From contig CALKZY010000003.1 in the NCBI GenBank assembly GCA_938002965.1, positions 1-64,000 on the forward strand: a stretch of DNA of 64,000 nt, given 5' to 3'. Below, one piece after another: positions 9,617-18,004 of this stretch. Position 1 is the first letter of the stretch. Each line of letters opens with the position of its first letter. A model generated the notes under the pieces. The model was not told the origin of the DNA. It made no database searches and was given only the letters and a program-made list of their open reading frames with translations. The stretch is from an uncultured Acidimicrobiales bacterium (GTDB lineage Bacteria > Actinomycetota > Acidimicrobiia > Acidimicrobiales > SZUA-35). The position numbers were made by a program, and so were the translations under genes.

Positions 9617-10909
9617 ATGAAGTGGAATCCTCTTTGTCGCATTCGACGCGCCTACGGAACTTCGGTGCTGATTGTTCTGGCTGCTGCGGCTGCTGTTGCC
9701 GCCGGGTGCGGAACGACGGTGTCAGGTGAGTCCGAGCAGGCGGTACTCGAATCATCTGAAGTTGTTGAGCCGGCAACGGACTCCGCGGACGGCAACGGCG
9801 CGTCTGACTCTGATGACCAGAGCCTGGTCGTTGATGCGGCCGAGCCTATCGATGATTCGGGTGGCGACGCCGACGCTGGCAAAACCGGAGCGGAGACATC
9901 AACCGGATCCCAATTCGTTGCCGTGTTTGGCGCGGGCACAGAAGATGAGCTGTCGGCATCGGTCACCGTGCCCGACGGCTGGTCCTCCGACCGTTCGTCC
10001 AACACTCTTACCGACGGTCAATCGACTATTTCGTTGAGAAGCGGATGCGCCGACTGCGACAGCCCCGAGGGGTACGACAACTTCTTCAACGAGATCGATC
10101 TGGATGACGAGAACCTCGGTTTCGGTTTTGGTTTCGGCCAGGACGGTACAACACATGAGTCGGTCAACGGACTTCAAAGCGACGGCAGTTGGTCGGGCCA
10201 AGTTGCGTTGTCACTTGAAGGTGCCACACAGTTCATTGCCTGCACGGTGGAGACAGTCGATGAGGCCAGCCTGGATGTCCTTACCGAAGTATGCGAATCG
10301 ATGTCGATCGGGTGGCCTGCCGAGCTGATCGAAGCAGCCATGGAGGACTTCGAGATAACCGTCACTGATGATGGCTCCGATGAGTCCGGCGGCGAGGCTG
10401 CTGAGATCGTGGAGAAGCTCTCCGATACCGCCGCTGCGGTCGTGGCCAATCCGGCACCGGAGCTGCCGAGGCGAGACGTTGCACTCGAACTAGGCGACGA
10501 CTCCAAAGTCGTGAACGTCGCACTGCCCGCCGATGCAACGGTTGGGGAGAGCTTCTTTGGTGTCGAGGTTTCCCTTGGTGCAGCCCCGATCTTTACCGAT
10601 ATTGAGCTGGCCGCCACCTGCGATGGTGCGTGCGTGCCGAAAGACTGGCAGGCGGCATTGAACTCGGCCGATGGCTATCTCACAAACCAGCGTTCGTCGA
10701 TGGAGATCATTGAAAATGACTCTCCGATCGAGTCCGGTTGGCTGCTCAGCGGTAGTGGATCATTTGATGCCTACACGATCGTTGTCGCTCGCTGGAACGA
10801 CTCAGCCGACCAGTTCATGATGTGTGAAGTATCGGTCGACGAAGACGACTTGGGCCTGGTCGATGAGCTCCTCGGTATCTGCTTGTCGGCTAAGCCGTCC
10901 TGGTTTTAG
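9617..10909 (+). CDS. Putative acidic lipoprotein
   Basis: 430 aa from the ATG at 9617. A basic start (MKWNPLCRIRRAYG) is followed by a hydrophobic run and a lipobox ending AAGC, so it should be a membrane-anchored lipoprotein. About 80 acidic, Ser/Asp-rich residues follow. Two regions then look like repeats of one module: each has a GxxxxFxA segment and a Cys pair (IACTVETVDEAS...TEVCESM and MMCEVSVDEDD...LGICLS). No known family is recognised. The frame is open to 9527, but that extension would destroy the signal peptide. Confidence 0.72.
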   Translation: MKWNPLCRIRRAYGTSVLIVLAAAAAVAAGCGTTVSGESEQAVLESSEVVEPATDSADGNGASDSDDQSLVVDAAEPIDDSGGDADAGKTGAETSTGSQFVAVFGAGTEDELSASVTVPDGWSSDRSSNTLTDGQSTISLRSGCADCDSPEGYDNFFNEIDLDDENLGFGFGFGQDGTTHESVNGLQSDGSWSGQVALSLEGATQFIACTVETVDEASLDVLTEVCESMSIGWPAELIEAAMEDFEITVTDDGSDESGGEAAEIVEKLSDTAAAVVANPAPELPRRDVALELGDDSKVVNVALPADATVGESFFGVEVSLGAAPIFTDIELAATCDGACVPKDWQAALNSADGYLTNQRSSMEIIENDSPIESGWLLSGSGSFDAYTIVVARWNDSADQFMMCEVSVDEDDLGLVDELLGICLSAKPSWF

Positions 10910-10961
10910 GAAAGAGACGCATCGATAGTTGGCACATTGGTGGTGATTCCTGCCTACTCTT

Positions 10962-12320
10962 ATGGGTATGACTGGAGGTATCAGCGGCGACGACGAGACC
11001 GCCCAGGAACCGGCCCAGCCCGCTCCCGGGAATCCCTCGGACGCCGAGCATTCTGACTCTGTTGCCGTCCCACCACCATCGGCGGACACTTCTGAGTCCT
11101 CCAATGAGATGGCGCGCCCGGTGGTATCGGAACCGGTGGCATCTTCTGAGAAGCTGCCTTCTGCTGATCCACCCCCCGTAAAGTCATCTGCGCCTGTTGA
11201 GCTGGCCGCTCCCGTCGAGCCGCCTCAGGCTGTGGCGTCGGAGCCGAGCGCCCCGAGCCCGCCGAAGGTCTCTGCCCCTCCGGCGACACCACCCCCGTCT
11301 GCGCCTCCAACCGAGAGCTCGGCCGGCCCGGGCCGCATTGTCGAAGGCGTGGTCACCGACGTGTCGGCTGATTCAGTCGACCTTCGACTCGATGATGGTC
11401 GACCGGCCGTGATTACTCGCCGCAATTTTGGTCTCAACAACGAGAAGCCGTCCGACGTGCTTTCGGTGGGGGATCGAGCCTTTGGCGCTGAACTGGCCCG
11501 CGAAGACCCCAAGCATCGGGTCGTGCTGTCCCGAGTGTGGGCTTTGAAGCGCCAGGCGTGGGACAAGTTGGCCGAACAGGCTGAGTCCGGCGACGTTATT
11601 TCCTGTCGGGTGACGTCAGTGTCGAAGAAAGGTGTGGTGGTTGACGCCGGCGTTCGGGGCTTCGTTCCCGCATCCCATCTCGAATTGGATTCGGTACAGC
11701 AGATGTCCGACTACGTCGGTCAGACCCTGGAACTCAAGATCCTCGAAATTGATGCCCGGAAGGAAAAACTCGTCCTAAGCCGCCGTTCGGTTCTGCAGCG
11801 GCAGCAGCGCAAGCAACGCCAAGATTTCCTGTCATCGCTACAACAGGGTGAGCTTCGAACCGGGAAGGTTCAGTCCCTGGCCGAGTACGGCGCCTTCGTC
11901 GATCTCGGCGGTGCGACCGGCCTTGTGCATTTGTCCGAGTTGAGCTGGTACCGAGTTCGCCGTCCCGGTGATGTGGTGTCGGTCGGTGACGAAGTGCAGG
12001 TCAAGGTGCTCGACGTCAAGGTGTCCAAGCGTCGAATTGCACTCTCAATTCGACAGGTTCAAACCGACCCGTTGCTGCAGATAGAGACAGGAACGGTTCA
12101 TGAAGGCCAGGTGACCCGCTTGGTCGACTTCGGTGCCTTCGTGTTGATCGAAGGGTTCGAGGGCCTCGTTCATCTGTCGGAGCTGGCTGAGTATCGTGTC
12201 TCGACTCCCGAAGCGGTGGTGGCTCCGGGCGACAGCGTCTTTGTGAAGGTGCTGTCGGTTGACCCCGGTCGCCGTCGGTTGGAGCTGTCGATTCGGCGGG
12301 CCGCCGAGTTCAACGGGTGA
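10962..12320 (+). CDS. Protein with four S1 RNA-binding domains
   Basis: 452 aa. The first ~120 residues are rich in Pro, Ser, Ala and Glu and should be disordered. Four S1 beta-barrels follow, at about 125-195, 205-275, 295-365 and 378-447. The last two are the best conserved (YGAFVDLGGATGLVHLSELS and FGAFVLIEGFEGLVHLSELA). The first is divergent. Domains of this kind bind single-stranded RNA. It resembles ribosomal protein S1, but the long disordered start and only four domains suggest an S1-like paralogue; the real rpsA is probably elsewhere. Its stop overlaps the next start by four bases (GTGA), so the two are translationally coupled. Confidence 0.82.
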   Translation: MGMTGGISGDDETAQEPAQPAPGNPSDAEHSDSVAVPPPSADTSESSNEMARPVVSEPVASSEKLPSADPPPVKSSAPVELAAPVEPPQAVASEPSAPSPPKVSAPPATPPPSAPPTESSAGPGRIVEGVVTDVSADSVDLRLDDGRPAVITRRNFGLNNEKPSDVLSVGDRAFGAELAREDPKHRVVLSRVWALKRQAWDKLAEQAESGDVISCRVTSVSKKGVVVDAGVRGFVPASHLELDSVQQMSDYVGQTLELKILEIDARKEKLVLSRRSVLQRQQRKQRQDFLSSLQQGELRTGKVQSLAEYGAFVDLGGATGLVHLSELSWYRVRRPGDVVSVGDEVQVKVLDVKVSKRRIALSIRQVQTDPLLQIETGTVHEGQVTRLVDFGAFVLIEGFEGLVHLSELAEYRVSTPEAVVAPGDSVFVKVLSVDPGRRRLELSIRRAAEFNG

Positions 12321-12799
12321 CCAATACCGACGACACATCCGACGAAGCTGCATTCGCCCACTACGGTCGTGTGCTTGCCGATGCGGTTGGGGCCGCCCTG
12401 CCCGGCTGGGTGGAACGAGCGGTATCGTTGCGGATTGGTCCGGACGAAGCGAAAGCACACCATGTCGATATCGCCCACGCTGGCCGTATGGCCGCCGATG
12501 AGATCGGTGGCCGACTGCGTGAGCTGCTGGCGCTCGACTTAGATGACCAGTGGACCAACCCGCTCACTATTGTTCGCTCCGCTGTGCGATTCCCCACAGA
12601 GGTCCTACAAAGCCTTGGTGCGGCCGAGGTCCGTCGAGACCAGTTCTTAGCGTCGCAGAGCCCCGATGACGTCTATGACCTGACTCCGGCGGCGTTTGCC
12701 GACTTTGGTCCCGAGGTGCACGAGAGCGGGATTACCTGGGGTGCTGCCAAGGCCCATCTCCACCTTCAACGTCGTCGGGCTGAAGGGCGCTTGGGTTAG
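12317..12799 (+). CDS. Conserved hypothetical protein
   Basis: 160 aa, starting at a GTG that overlaps the S1-protein stop. It is mostly helical and charged and has no signal peptide or membrane segment. Recognisable stretches are LPGWVERAVSLRIGPDEA, TIVRSAVRFPTEVLQSLG and WGAAKAHLHLQRRRAEG. I do not recognise the family. Tight coupling to an RNA-binding protein suggests a related function, but that is inference. Confidence 0.65.
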   Translation: MTNTDDTSDEAAFAHYGRVLADAVGAALPGWVERAVSLRIGPDEAKAHHVDIAHAGRMAADEIGGRLRELLALDLDDQWTNPLTIVRSAVRFPTEVLQSLGAAEVRRDQFLASQSPDDVYDLTPAAFADFGPEVHESGITWGAAKAHLHLQRRRAEGRLG

Positions 12800-12898
12800 C
12801 TGAAGTTCACCCGAGGTGACCAACTACGATGAGAGTACATCGGGGCAATCGCCTCGGTGTCTCAAGTACTCGCCTCCACGTTTGAAGCGGATCATCCA

Positions 12899-13201
12899 GT
12901 GAAAATTGCAGCCGTCATCCCAAACCTGTTCGATCGCTCCCGGTTCGGGGGCAAGGTAACGTTCATCGACACCGCTGATGAGGTCAAGGCACTCAACGTC
13001 GAACGAGTAATCGTTGACTTGGATCGCTGCGACGATCCGACCTCGTTTCGTCTCGACGGCATCCACGTCGTCGGTTTCGGCCCTCACATCGACTCGGGGT
13101 TGTTTCAAAAGGCTGTTGACGCCGGATTCGATGAGGTTATGCCCCGGTCGGTCTTCTTTCGCCGGCTCCCCGAAATGCTCGATGGTGAGTCAGAGACGTG
13201 A
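12899..13201 (+). CDS. Small conserved hypothetical protein upstream of glnD
   Basis: 100 aa from a GTG at 12899 (KIAAVIPNLFDRSRFG); a GTG at 12857 in the same frame would add 14 residues. The alternating beta/alpha pattern (VKIAAVIP, VERVIVDLDRC, IHVVGFGPHID, AVDAGFDEVMPRSVFFRRL) looks like a small receiver-like Rossmann fold without the phospho-acceptor set of a true response regulator. Its stop overlaps the glnD start by four bases. A possible promoter (TTCACC, then TACGAT) lies at about 12806-12831. The function is unknown; coupling to glnD hints at nitrogen control. Confidence 0.6.
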   Translation: MKIAAVIPNLFDRSRFGGKVTFIDTADEVKALNVERVIVDLDRCDDPTSFRLDGIHVVGFGPHIDSGLFQKAVDAGFDEVMPRSVFFRRLPEMLDGESET

Positions 13202-15516
13202 GTAAGTCACGGCCCCTCCTAGACGCCCCCGAGTTGAGCGGTCGGGAGTACGCCCGGGCCCACGCCAAAGCCACTGACGAGTGGTTCTACAACATGGCCA
13301 CGGACCGGATCGACAAGCCCGACGAAATGGCGTTGCTGGCGGTTGGCGGGTACGGCCGTGGCGAGTTGAGCCCCTACAGCGATGTCGACCTCGTTTTGGT
13401 TCACACCGACAAGGTCGACGGAGGAGACCTGGCCGAAGCGCTGTGGTACCCGGCTTGGGACCGAGGCCTGAACCTTGGCTACGTGGTTGTGACCGTCAAG
13501 CAAGCCAAAAAGCTACTGGCCGATGAGTTCGAATGGGCTACCGCGTTCCTCGATACTCGCCTGCTGTTCGGGAACCCCAAGCTGCACGCCAAGATCGACG
13601 ACCTCACAGCCAAGCAATGGGCGAAGCGGTCCGACAAGCTGATGCAGCAGCTGTTCACCAGCGTGGAGGAACGGCATGAGCAGCGGGGCGACGCCGCCTC
13701 GCAGATCGAGCCCAACATCAAAGAGGGTCGAGGCGGGTTACGAGACGTGCACGCTATCGGGTGGGCGTCGCGGGCCGTTCCCGGTTTCGCCACTGACTTT
13801 CTAACCGAGCTCGAACCAGACGTTGAGCTTCTGACCCGGGCTCGAGTCGAATTGCATCGCCAGTCGGGCCGAGCCAACGACACGTTGACCCTCGACGATC
13901 AGGACACGGTGGCCGACGGTCTCGGTTTCTCCGACAGTGGTCAGTTGATGTTGGGCCTGGCTCGATCGGCTCGTCGTATCGCCTGGTACAGCGACGAGGC
14001 TTGGAGCCGTTGGGCGTCCGCCCGACCGATGGTGGGGGTAAAGGATCTTCCCGACGTTGACAGAAGCGACCCCGTTCTGCCGCTGAGGCTGGCAGCCCAC
14101 GCCGCTCGCCATGATGCCGTGATCCGACGCAAGGATCTGGCTCGCCTGGCCGAGAGCTGGGAAGGCATTCCGACGCCGTGGCCTCCGGTGGCCCGACAGC
14201 TATTGGCCGAACTGTTCCTATCCGGTAGGTCTGCCATTCGGATCGTGGAAGACCTCGATCACTTCGGACTAATGGTGCGTTTGTTGCCCGAGTGGGCCAA
14301 CGTCCAATGTCGCCCGCAGCGCAATGTTCTGCACACATTCACCGTCGACCGACATTTGTGCGAAGCCGCTGTTAACGCCGCTCACATCGCCAACACCACC
14401 GAGTGGAATCAACCGGCGGGCGAGGGCCGTGCCGACCTGCTGGTTATCGGGGCGCTGTTCCACGACATTGGCAAGGGCTACCCGGGTGATCACACCGAAG
14501 TCGGCCAGGAGCTGATCGCCAAACTGGCCGACCGGATGGGTTACAGCCCTGAAGAGCGTGCCGTGCTGGTCGACCTTTGCCGGCATCATCTGTTGCTGCC
14601 GGATATCGCAACGAGGCGTGATCTGTCCGATCCAGGCACCATTCGTGCAGTGGCCGCCGCCGTGGGTTCGGTCGAGTTTCTCAACTTGCTGGCCGCCTTG
14701 ACCGAAGCTGATTCGATTGCCACTGGTCCCTCGGCCTGGGGGAGCTGGAAGAAGGGTTTGTTGGGTGAGTTGGTCGACCGGACGACCGGCGTACTGGCCG
14801 GAGCCCACCCCGACGAGGTGACGGTTGATTCGTTCCCGACCGAACGCATTGTTGAATTGATGCAGAACGAAGAACGGTTCATCTCCGGCGACGGCACGAA
14901 ACTGACGGTGGTGGCTCACGACCGGATCGGCTTGTTCTGTTCTCTGGCCGGGGCGCTGACCATGTCGGGTCTGGAGATCGTGGACTGCTCATCCCATTCG
15001 AACTCATCGGCTGACAACCGGAACGAGTCGTCGATGGCCGCCTACGAGATCACGGTTCAGGTGCCACGCTCCCAGCACATCGACTGGGATTCGGTCACCG
15101 GGGTGGTTAACAAGGCGTTGGACGGTCGTATTGCCCTTCGAGCGAGAGTGATGCGTCGGGCTAGAGATCACGCTCGTTTTCGTCGTCGGTTGTCGGCCTC
15201 GCCGCCCCGACGTGCCGTTTTGGTCGACAACGACATTTCAGAGTCGGCCACCGTGGTCGAGGTTCACGCCCCCGACCATCTCGGCCTGCTGTTCCAGATC
15301 ACCGAAATCCTGCAAGAACTCCAGCTTGATATCACAACGGCCAAGATTCAGACGTTCGGACCTCAGGTGGTTGACAGCTTCTATCTGACCGACGCCGCCG
15401 GGGACAAACTGGACGACGATGAGCTGATGCGTGAATTGGAGTTGGCCATCCACGAGGTGATAGACCAGGAACCTCCTGCGCCGCCGTCGGCCTCCGGTTA
15501 TCAGGTTTCTATTTGA
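13198..15516 (+). CDS. glnD: Bifunctional PII uridylyl-/adenylyltransferase-removing enzyme GlnD
   Basis: 772 aa. The nucleotidyltransferase motif GGYGRGELSPYSDVDLVL lies at residues 50-67, with the two metal-binding Asp residues near 62 and 64. An HD phosphohydrolase motif HDIGKG begins at about 422. Two ACT domains start near 567 and 684 and would sense glutamine. GlnD modifies and demodifies PII protein to signal nitrogen status; actinobacterial versions often adenylylate rather than uridylylate PII. It is ~100 residues shorter than the E. coli enzyme, mainly at the N-terminus. GTG start overlaps the previous stop. No glnB/glnK or amtB is adjacent, unlike in many actinobacteria. Confidence 0.95.
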   Translation: MSKSRPLLDAPELSGREYARAHAKATDEWFYNMATDRIDKPDEMALLAVGGYGRGELSPYSDVDLVLVHTDKVDGGDLAEALWYPAWDRGLNLGYVVVTVKQAKKLLADEFEWATAFLDTRLLFGNPKLHAKIDDLTAKQWAKRSDKLMQQLFTSVEERHEQRGDAASQIEPNIKEGRGGLRDVHAIGWASRAVPGFATDFLTELEPDVELLTRARVELHRQSGRANDTLTLDDQDTVADGLGFSDSGQLMLGLARSARRIAWYSDEAWSRWASARPMVGVKDLPDVDRSDPVLPLRLAAHAARHDAVIRRKDLARLAESWEGIPTPWPPVARQLLAELFLSGRSAIRIVEDLDHFGLMVRLLPEWANVQCRPQRNVLHTFTVDRHLCEAAVNAAHIANTTEWNQPAGEGRADLLVIGALFHDIGKGYPGDHTEVGQELIAKLADRMGYSPEERAVLVDLCRHHLLLPDIATRRDLSDPGTIRAVAAAVGSVEFLNLLAALTEADSIATGPSAWGSWKKGLLGELVDRTTGVLAGAHPDEVTVDSFPTERIVELMQNEERFISGDGTKLTVVAHDRIGLFCSLAGALTMSGLEIVDCSSHSNSSADNRNESSMAAYEITVQVPRSQHIDWDSVTGVVNKALDGRIALRARVMRRARDHARFRRRLSASPPRRAVLVDNDISESATVVEVHAPDHLGLLFQITEILQELQLDITTAKIQTFGPQVVDSFYLTDAAGDKLDDDELMRELELAIHEVIDQEPPAPPSASGYQVSI

Positions 15517-15527
15517 AAGGCTCTGAC

Positions 15528-16250
15528 GTGCCCGATTCCCATATGCCGGACTCACCTGTGACCGCTAGCGGCTCCGACCTGGCGCGCTGGTCCGAGGCGT
15601 TGGCCGGCCTGGCTCGCACTGGTTTGGCCTTCACCGAAAGCTCGTTCGAAGCCGAGCGCTATCACGAGATCCTGGCCATCGCCGCCGATATCAGGGCGGC
15701 CGAGTTTGGGCAACAGCACGCCGATGCGGAACCGACCGATCACGACCAGGACGCCACGGTCGAAACATGGTTGCGGACGGTCGGCCGTCGGGTAGCCGGC
15801 TACGTAACCCCCAAAGTGGCAGTCGGGGCTGTTGTCGGTGATGACCAGGGACGATTGCTGCTGATCCAACGCTCGGACTCCGGTGTCTGGTTGTACCCCA
15901 CCGGCTGGGCCGATGTCGGCTACTCGGCGGCTGAAGTAGCCGAGAAAGAGGTCCAGGAGGAGACGGGCATCGAATGCCGGGTAGAGAGGCCGATAGCGAT
16001 CCTCGACGGCTTACGGGCCGGGTTCGGTCGGGTCCCCCTCTACAGCATCGTCTTTCTGTGTCGGGCAACGGGGGGCGAGCTAGCCGCTCACCCTCAAGAG
16101 TGTCTCGACGTCGGATGGTTCACCCGCGATGATCTGCCCGAGCCGGTGGCCAACGCCGAGCTTTGGGTCGACCATGCCTTCGCCAGCATCGAAGGAAGCG
16201 CTGATGACGTGGTCTTCGACAAGCCCCGTGATCAGGTGTGGCGCAGCTGA
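15528..16250 (+). CDS. NUDIX hydrolase with N-terminal helical domain
   Basis: 240 aa from a GTG at 15528, seven bases after GAAAGG; a TTG at 15513 overlapping the glnD stop is the alternative. The first ~85 residues (LARWSEALAGLARTGLAF..FEAERYHEILAIAADI) resemble the NUDIX_N extension seen in enzymes acting on ADP-ribose or sugar nucleotides. The Nudix box GYSAAEVAEKEVQEETGI has the usual Glu residues for Mg binding, with Lys in place of the common Arg. It cleaves a nucleoside diphosphate linked to an unknown group. Close to glnD and possibly in the same transcript. Confidence 0.85.
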   Translation: MPDSHMPDSPVTASGSDLARWSEALAGLARTGLAFTESSFEAERYHEILAIAADIRAAEFGQQHADAEPTDHDQDATVETWLRTVGRRVAGYVTPKVAVGAVVGDDQGRLLLIQRSDSGVWLYPTGWADVGYSAAEVAEKEVQEETGIECRVERPIAILDGLRAGFGRVPLYSIVFLCRATGGELAAHPQECLDVGWFTRDDLPEPVANAELWVDHAFASIEGSADDVVFDKPRDQVWRS

Positions 16251-16283
16251 CGCAGCGGCGGCCAGCGTTCGCTCCCGGTCGGA

Positions 16284-17132
16284 CTATTCCCGGTCGCGCA
16301 GAAACTGTTCCAGTTCAGCGATGAGTTCCTCGCCCGATTCGGGTGTCATCGAGGAGTCGTACTCTTCTTCGAGGCGGGCGATGTAGGCCTTGGTCTCGTC
16401 ATCGTCATCGACCAAATCAGTGATCTGACGCTCGTAGGCACTGGCGGCGATCTCCAGTGCCGTGGTAGGCACGGTCATGCCGAGCAAGGTGGAAACCCGA
16501 CTAACCAGCGCCAGGGTTGCCTTGGGCGAGCTGGCGTGAGGCACGTAACTTGGAACCGTTCCCCAAAGCGAGATTGCGCCGTAGCCCTGAGTCCTCAGAC
16601 CCTCGTTGACGACCCCGACGATTCCGGTTGGGCCCTCATAGCTCGACGGTTCAAGGTCGAGCTCGGCGATTAACTTCGGGTCGTAGGACGAGGCGTAGAC
16701 CGCAGTTGGCCGGGAGTGAACGACATCTGCAATGAGGGCGCCAAGGGTGACAACCAGGTCAACATCGAACTCCTCGACGATGGTCAGGATTTGTTCGGCG
16801 TAGGTGCGCCACCGCAGCTGAGGTTCAATTCCCGACATGACGATTAGATCGGTGCGAGTGCTGGTTCCAGGAATCCAACTGAAGGTGTTGGCCGGCCATT
16901 TGATTTCGCGGTCACCGTCAGACAACACGATGTCTGGTCGCGCGGCGGTGAAATCGTAGAATGGTTCAGGGTCGATGGTGGCGAACTCATTGCCGACCAG
17001 GCGGTCGACAATGTGCTGTGCGGCCGTCGTGGCCGCTTCGCCAGCGTCGTTCCAGCCCTCGAAAGCCAAGATGAGTGCAGGCTTCTCGATCTCGGGCCGG
17101 TCTGTTGTCCAACGGATGTATTCCATCGTCAC
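16284..17132 (-). CDS. PAC2 family protein
   Basis: 282 aa. Typical PAC2 stretches are PALILAFEGWNDAGEAATTA, IVMSGIEPQLRWRTYAEQI, VVTLGALIADVVHSRPTAVY and YGAISLWGTVPSYVPHASSP. PAC2 proteins are related to eukaryotic proteasome assembly chaperones and are widespread in actinobacteria with proteasomes. The bacterial role is not firmly established. The C-terminus is acidic (YDSSMTPESGEELIAELEQF). It converges with the NUDIX gene and diverges from the GNAT gene at 17248. Confidence 0.88.
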   Translation of the reverse strand: MTMEYIRWTTDRPEIEKPALILAFEGWNDAGEAATTAAQHIVDRLVGNEFATIDPEPFYDFTAARPDIVLSDGDREIKWPANTFSWIPGTSTRTDLIVMSGIEPQLRWRTYAEQILTIVEEFDVDLVVTLGALIADVVHSRPTAVYASSYDPKLIAELDLEPSSYEGPTGIVGVVNEGLRTQGYGAISLWGTVPSYVPHASSPKATLALVSRVSTLLGMTVPTTALEIAASAYERQITDLVDDDDETKAYIARLEEEYDSSMTPESGEELIAELEQFLRDRE

Positions 17133-17247
17133 CTACGGTACTACTGGGACTGGCCGAGTGGCTCACGATAGCGAGCTTGCGCACAAGCATCGTTGCAGCT
17201 TGTCGCCAAGCACGGTTCTGAGCCTGAATTGAGCAATACTAGCTTGC

Positions 17248-17739
17248 GTGAGCAACGAACAACCAACCACCTCTGGGACATCGGACACGGCTGGAGGGGA
17301 CCCGCAAGCCCCGCCCGAGATCTTTGAGGCCACTGAAGTCACTGCCGAGCTAATCGCTGCCTTCCAAACCCTCATTCCTCAGTTGTCGTCATCCAACCCC
17401 CCGCCGCCCGAAGCCGAGTTGGTCGACATCGTTTCGTCGGCTGCTTCCAGGCTCTTGATGGCCAGAGTCGACGGGCAATTGGTCGGCAGTTTGACGTTGG
17501 TCTTGTTCCGCATCCCGACCGGAGTTCGAGCGTGGATTGAAGATGTTGTCGTCGACGACGTCGCCCGCGGCCGTGGAGTTGGCGCAGCGCTGAATAACGC
17601 CGCGTTGGATCTGGCCCGCTCGGAGGGTGCCACCACGGTCGATCTGACCTCGCGCCCGTCCCGTGAAGCCGCCAACCGGCTGTACAAGCGGTTGGGCTTT
17701 GAGATGCGAGAAACCAACGTTTACCGGTACAAGATCTGA
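17248..17739 (+). CDS. GNAT family N-acetyltransferase
   Basis: 163 aa, GTG start. The central part IEDVVVDDVARGRGVGAALNNAAL carries the acetyl-CoA-binding R/Q-x-x-G-x-G/A signature (RGRGVG). SRPSREAANRLYKRLGFEMRETNVYRY is the usual GNAT C-terminus. The first ~30 residues are Thr/Pro/Gly-rich and probably disordered. Substrate unknown. The gene is monocistronic and followed by the stem-loop array. Confidence 0.88.
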   Translation: MSNEQPTTSGTSDTAGGDPQAPPEIFEATEVTAELIAAFQTLIPQLSSSNPPPPEAELVDIVSSAASRLLMARVDGQLVGSLTLVLFRIPTGVRAWIEDVVVDDVARGRGVGAALNNAALDLARSEGATTVDLTSRPSREAANRLYKRLGFEMRETNVYRYKI

Positions 17740-17782
17740 CCGCTACCGGCTCACATCCCTGTCCTCAAACCACCCGAACCCA

Positions 17783-17959
17783 ACACCCTAAAAGGGGTGT
17801 GGCCTCTGACACTGGCGGGTTGGTAGTGTCAGAGGCCACGGGTGCGTTCTGCTCGGGAGAACAGAACGCGGGGTGTGTTGGTTGGACTCCCGAGTATAGT
17901 CCAGCGACAATCAGGATCGAGAATCCTGATGCGGAATCGGTCTAGGGTATTTTGCCTAG
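17783..17959. other. Array of six consecutive stem-loops in an intergenic region
   Basis: Hairpins read from the sequence are: 17783-17788 with 17795-17800 (6 bp, ACACCC/GGGTGT); 17799-17813 with 17825-17839 (15 bp perfect, 11-base loop); 17844-17851 with 17862-17869 (8 bp); 17883-17888 with 17898-17903 (6 bp); 17910-17917 with 17923-17930 (8 bp, 5-base loop); and 17942-17946 with 17955-17959 (5 bp). The first two share two bases. No strong U-tract follows on the plus strand; on the minus strand the big hairpin is followed by CCCCTTTT. It may be a bidirectional terminator between two converging genes, or a structured RNA. Confidence 0.7.
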
Positions 17960-18004
17960 GGCTGTAAGTTTGCTGGTGACACGGCCGTCGCCGACAAGGT
18001 GGGG

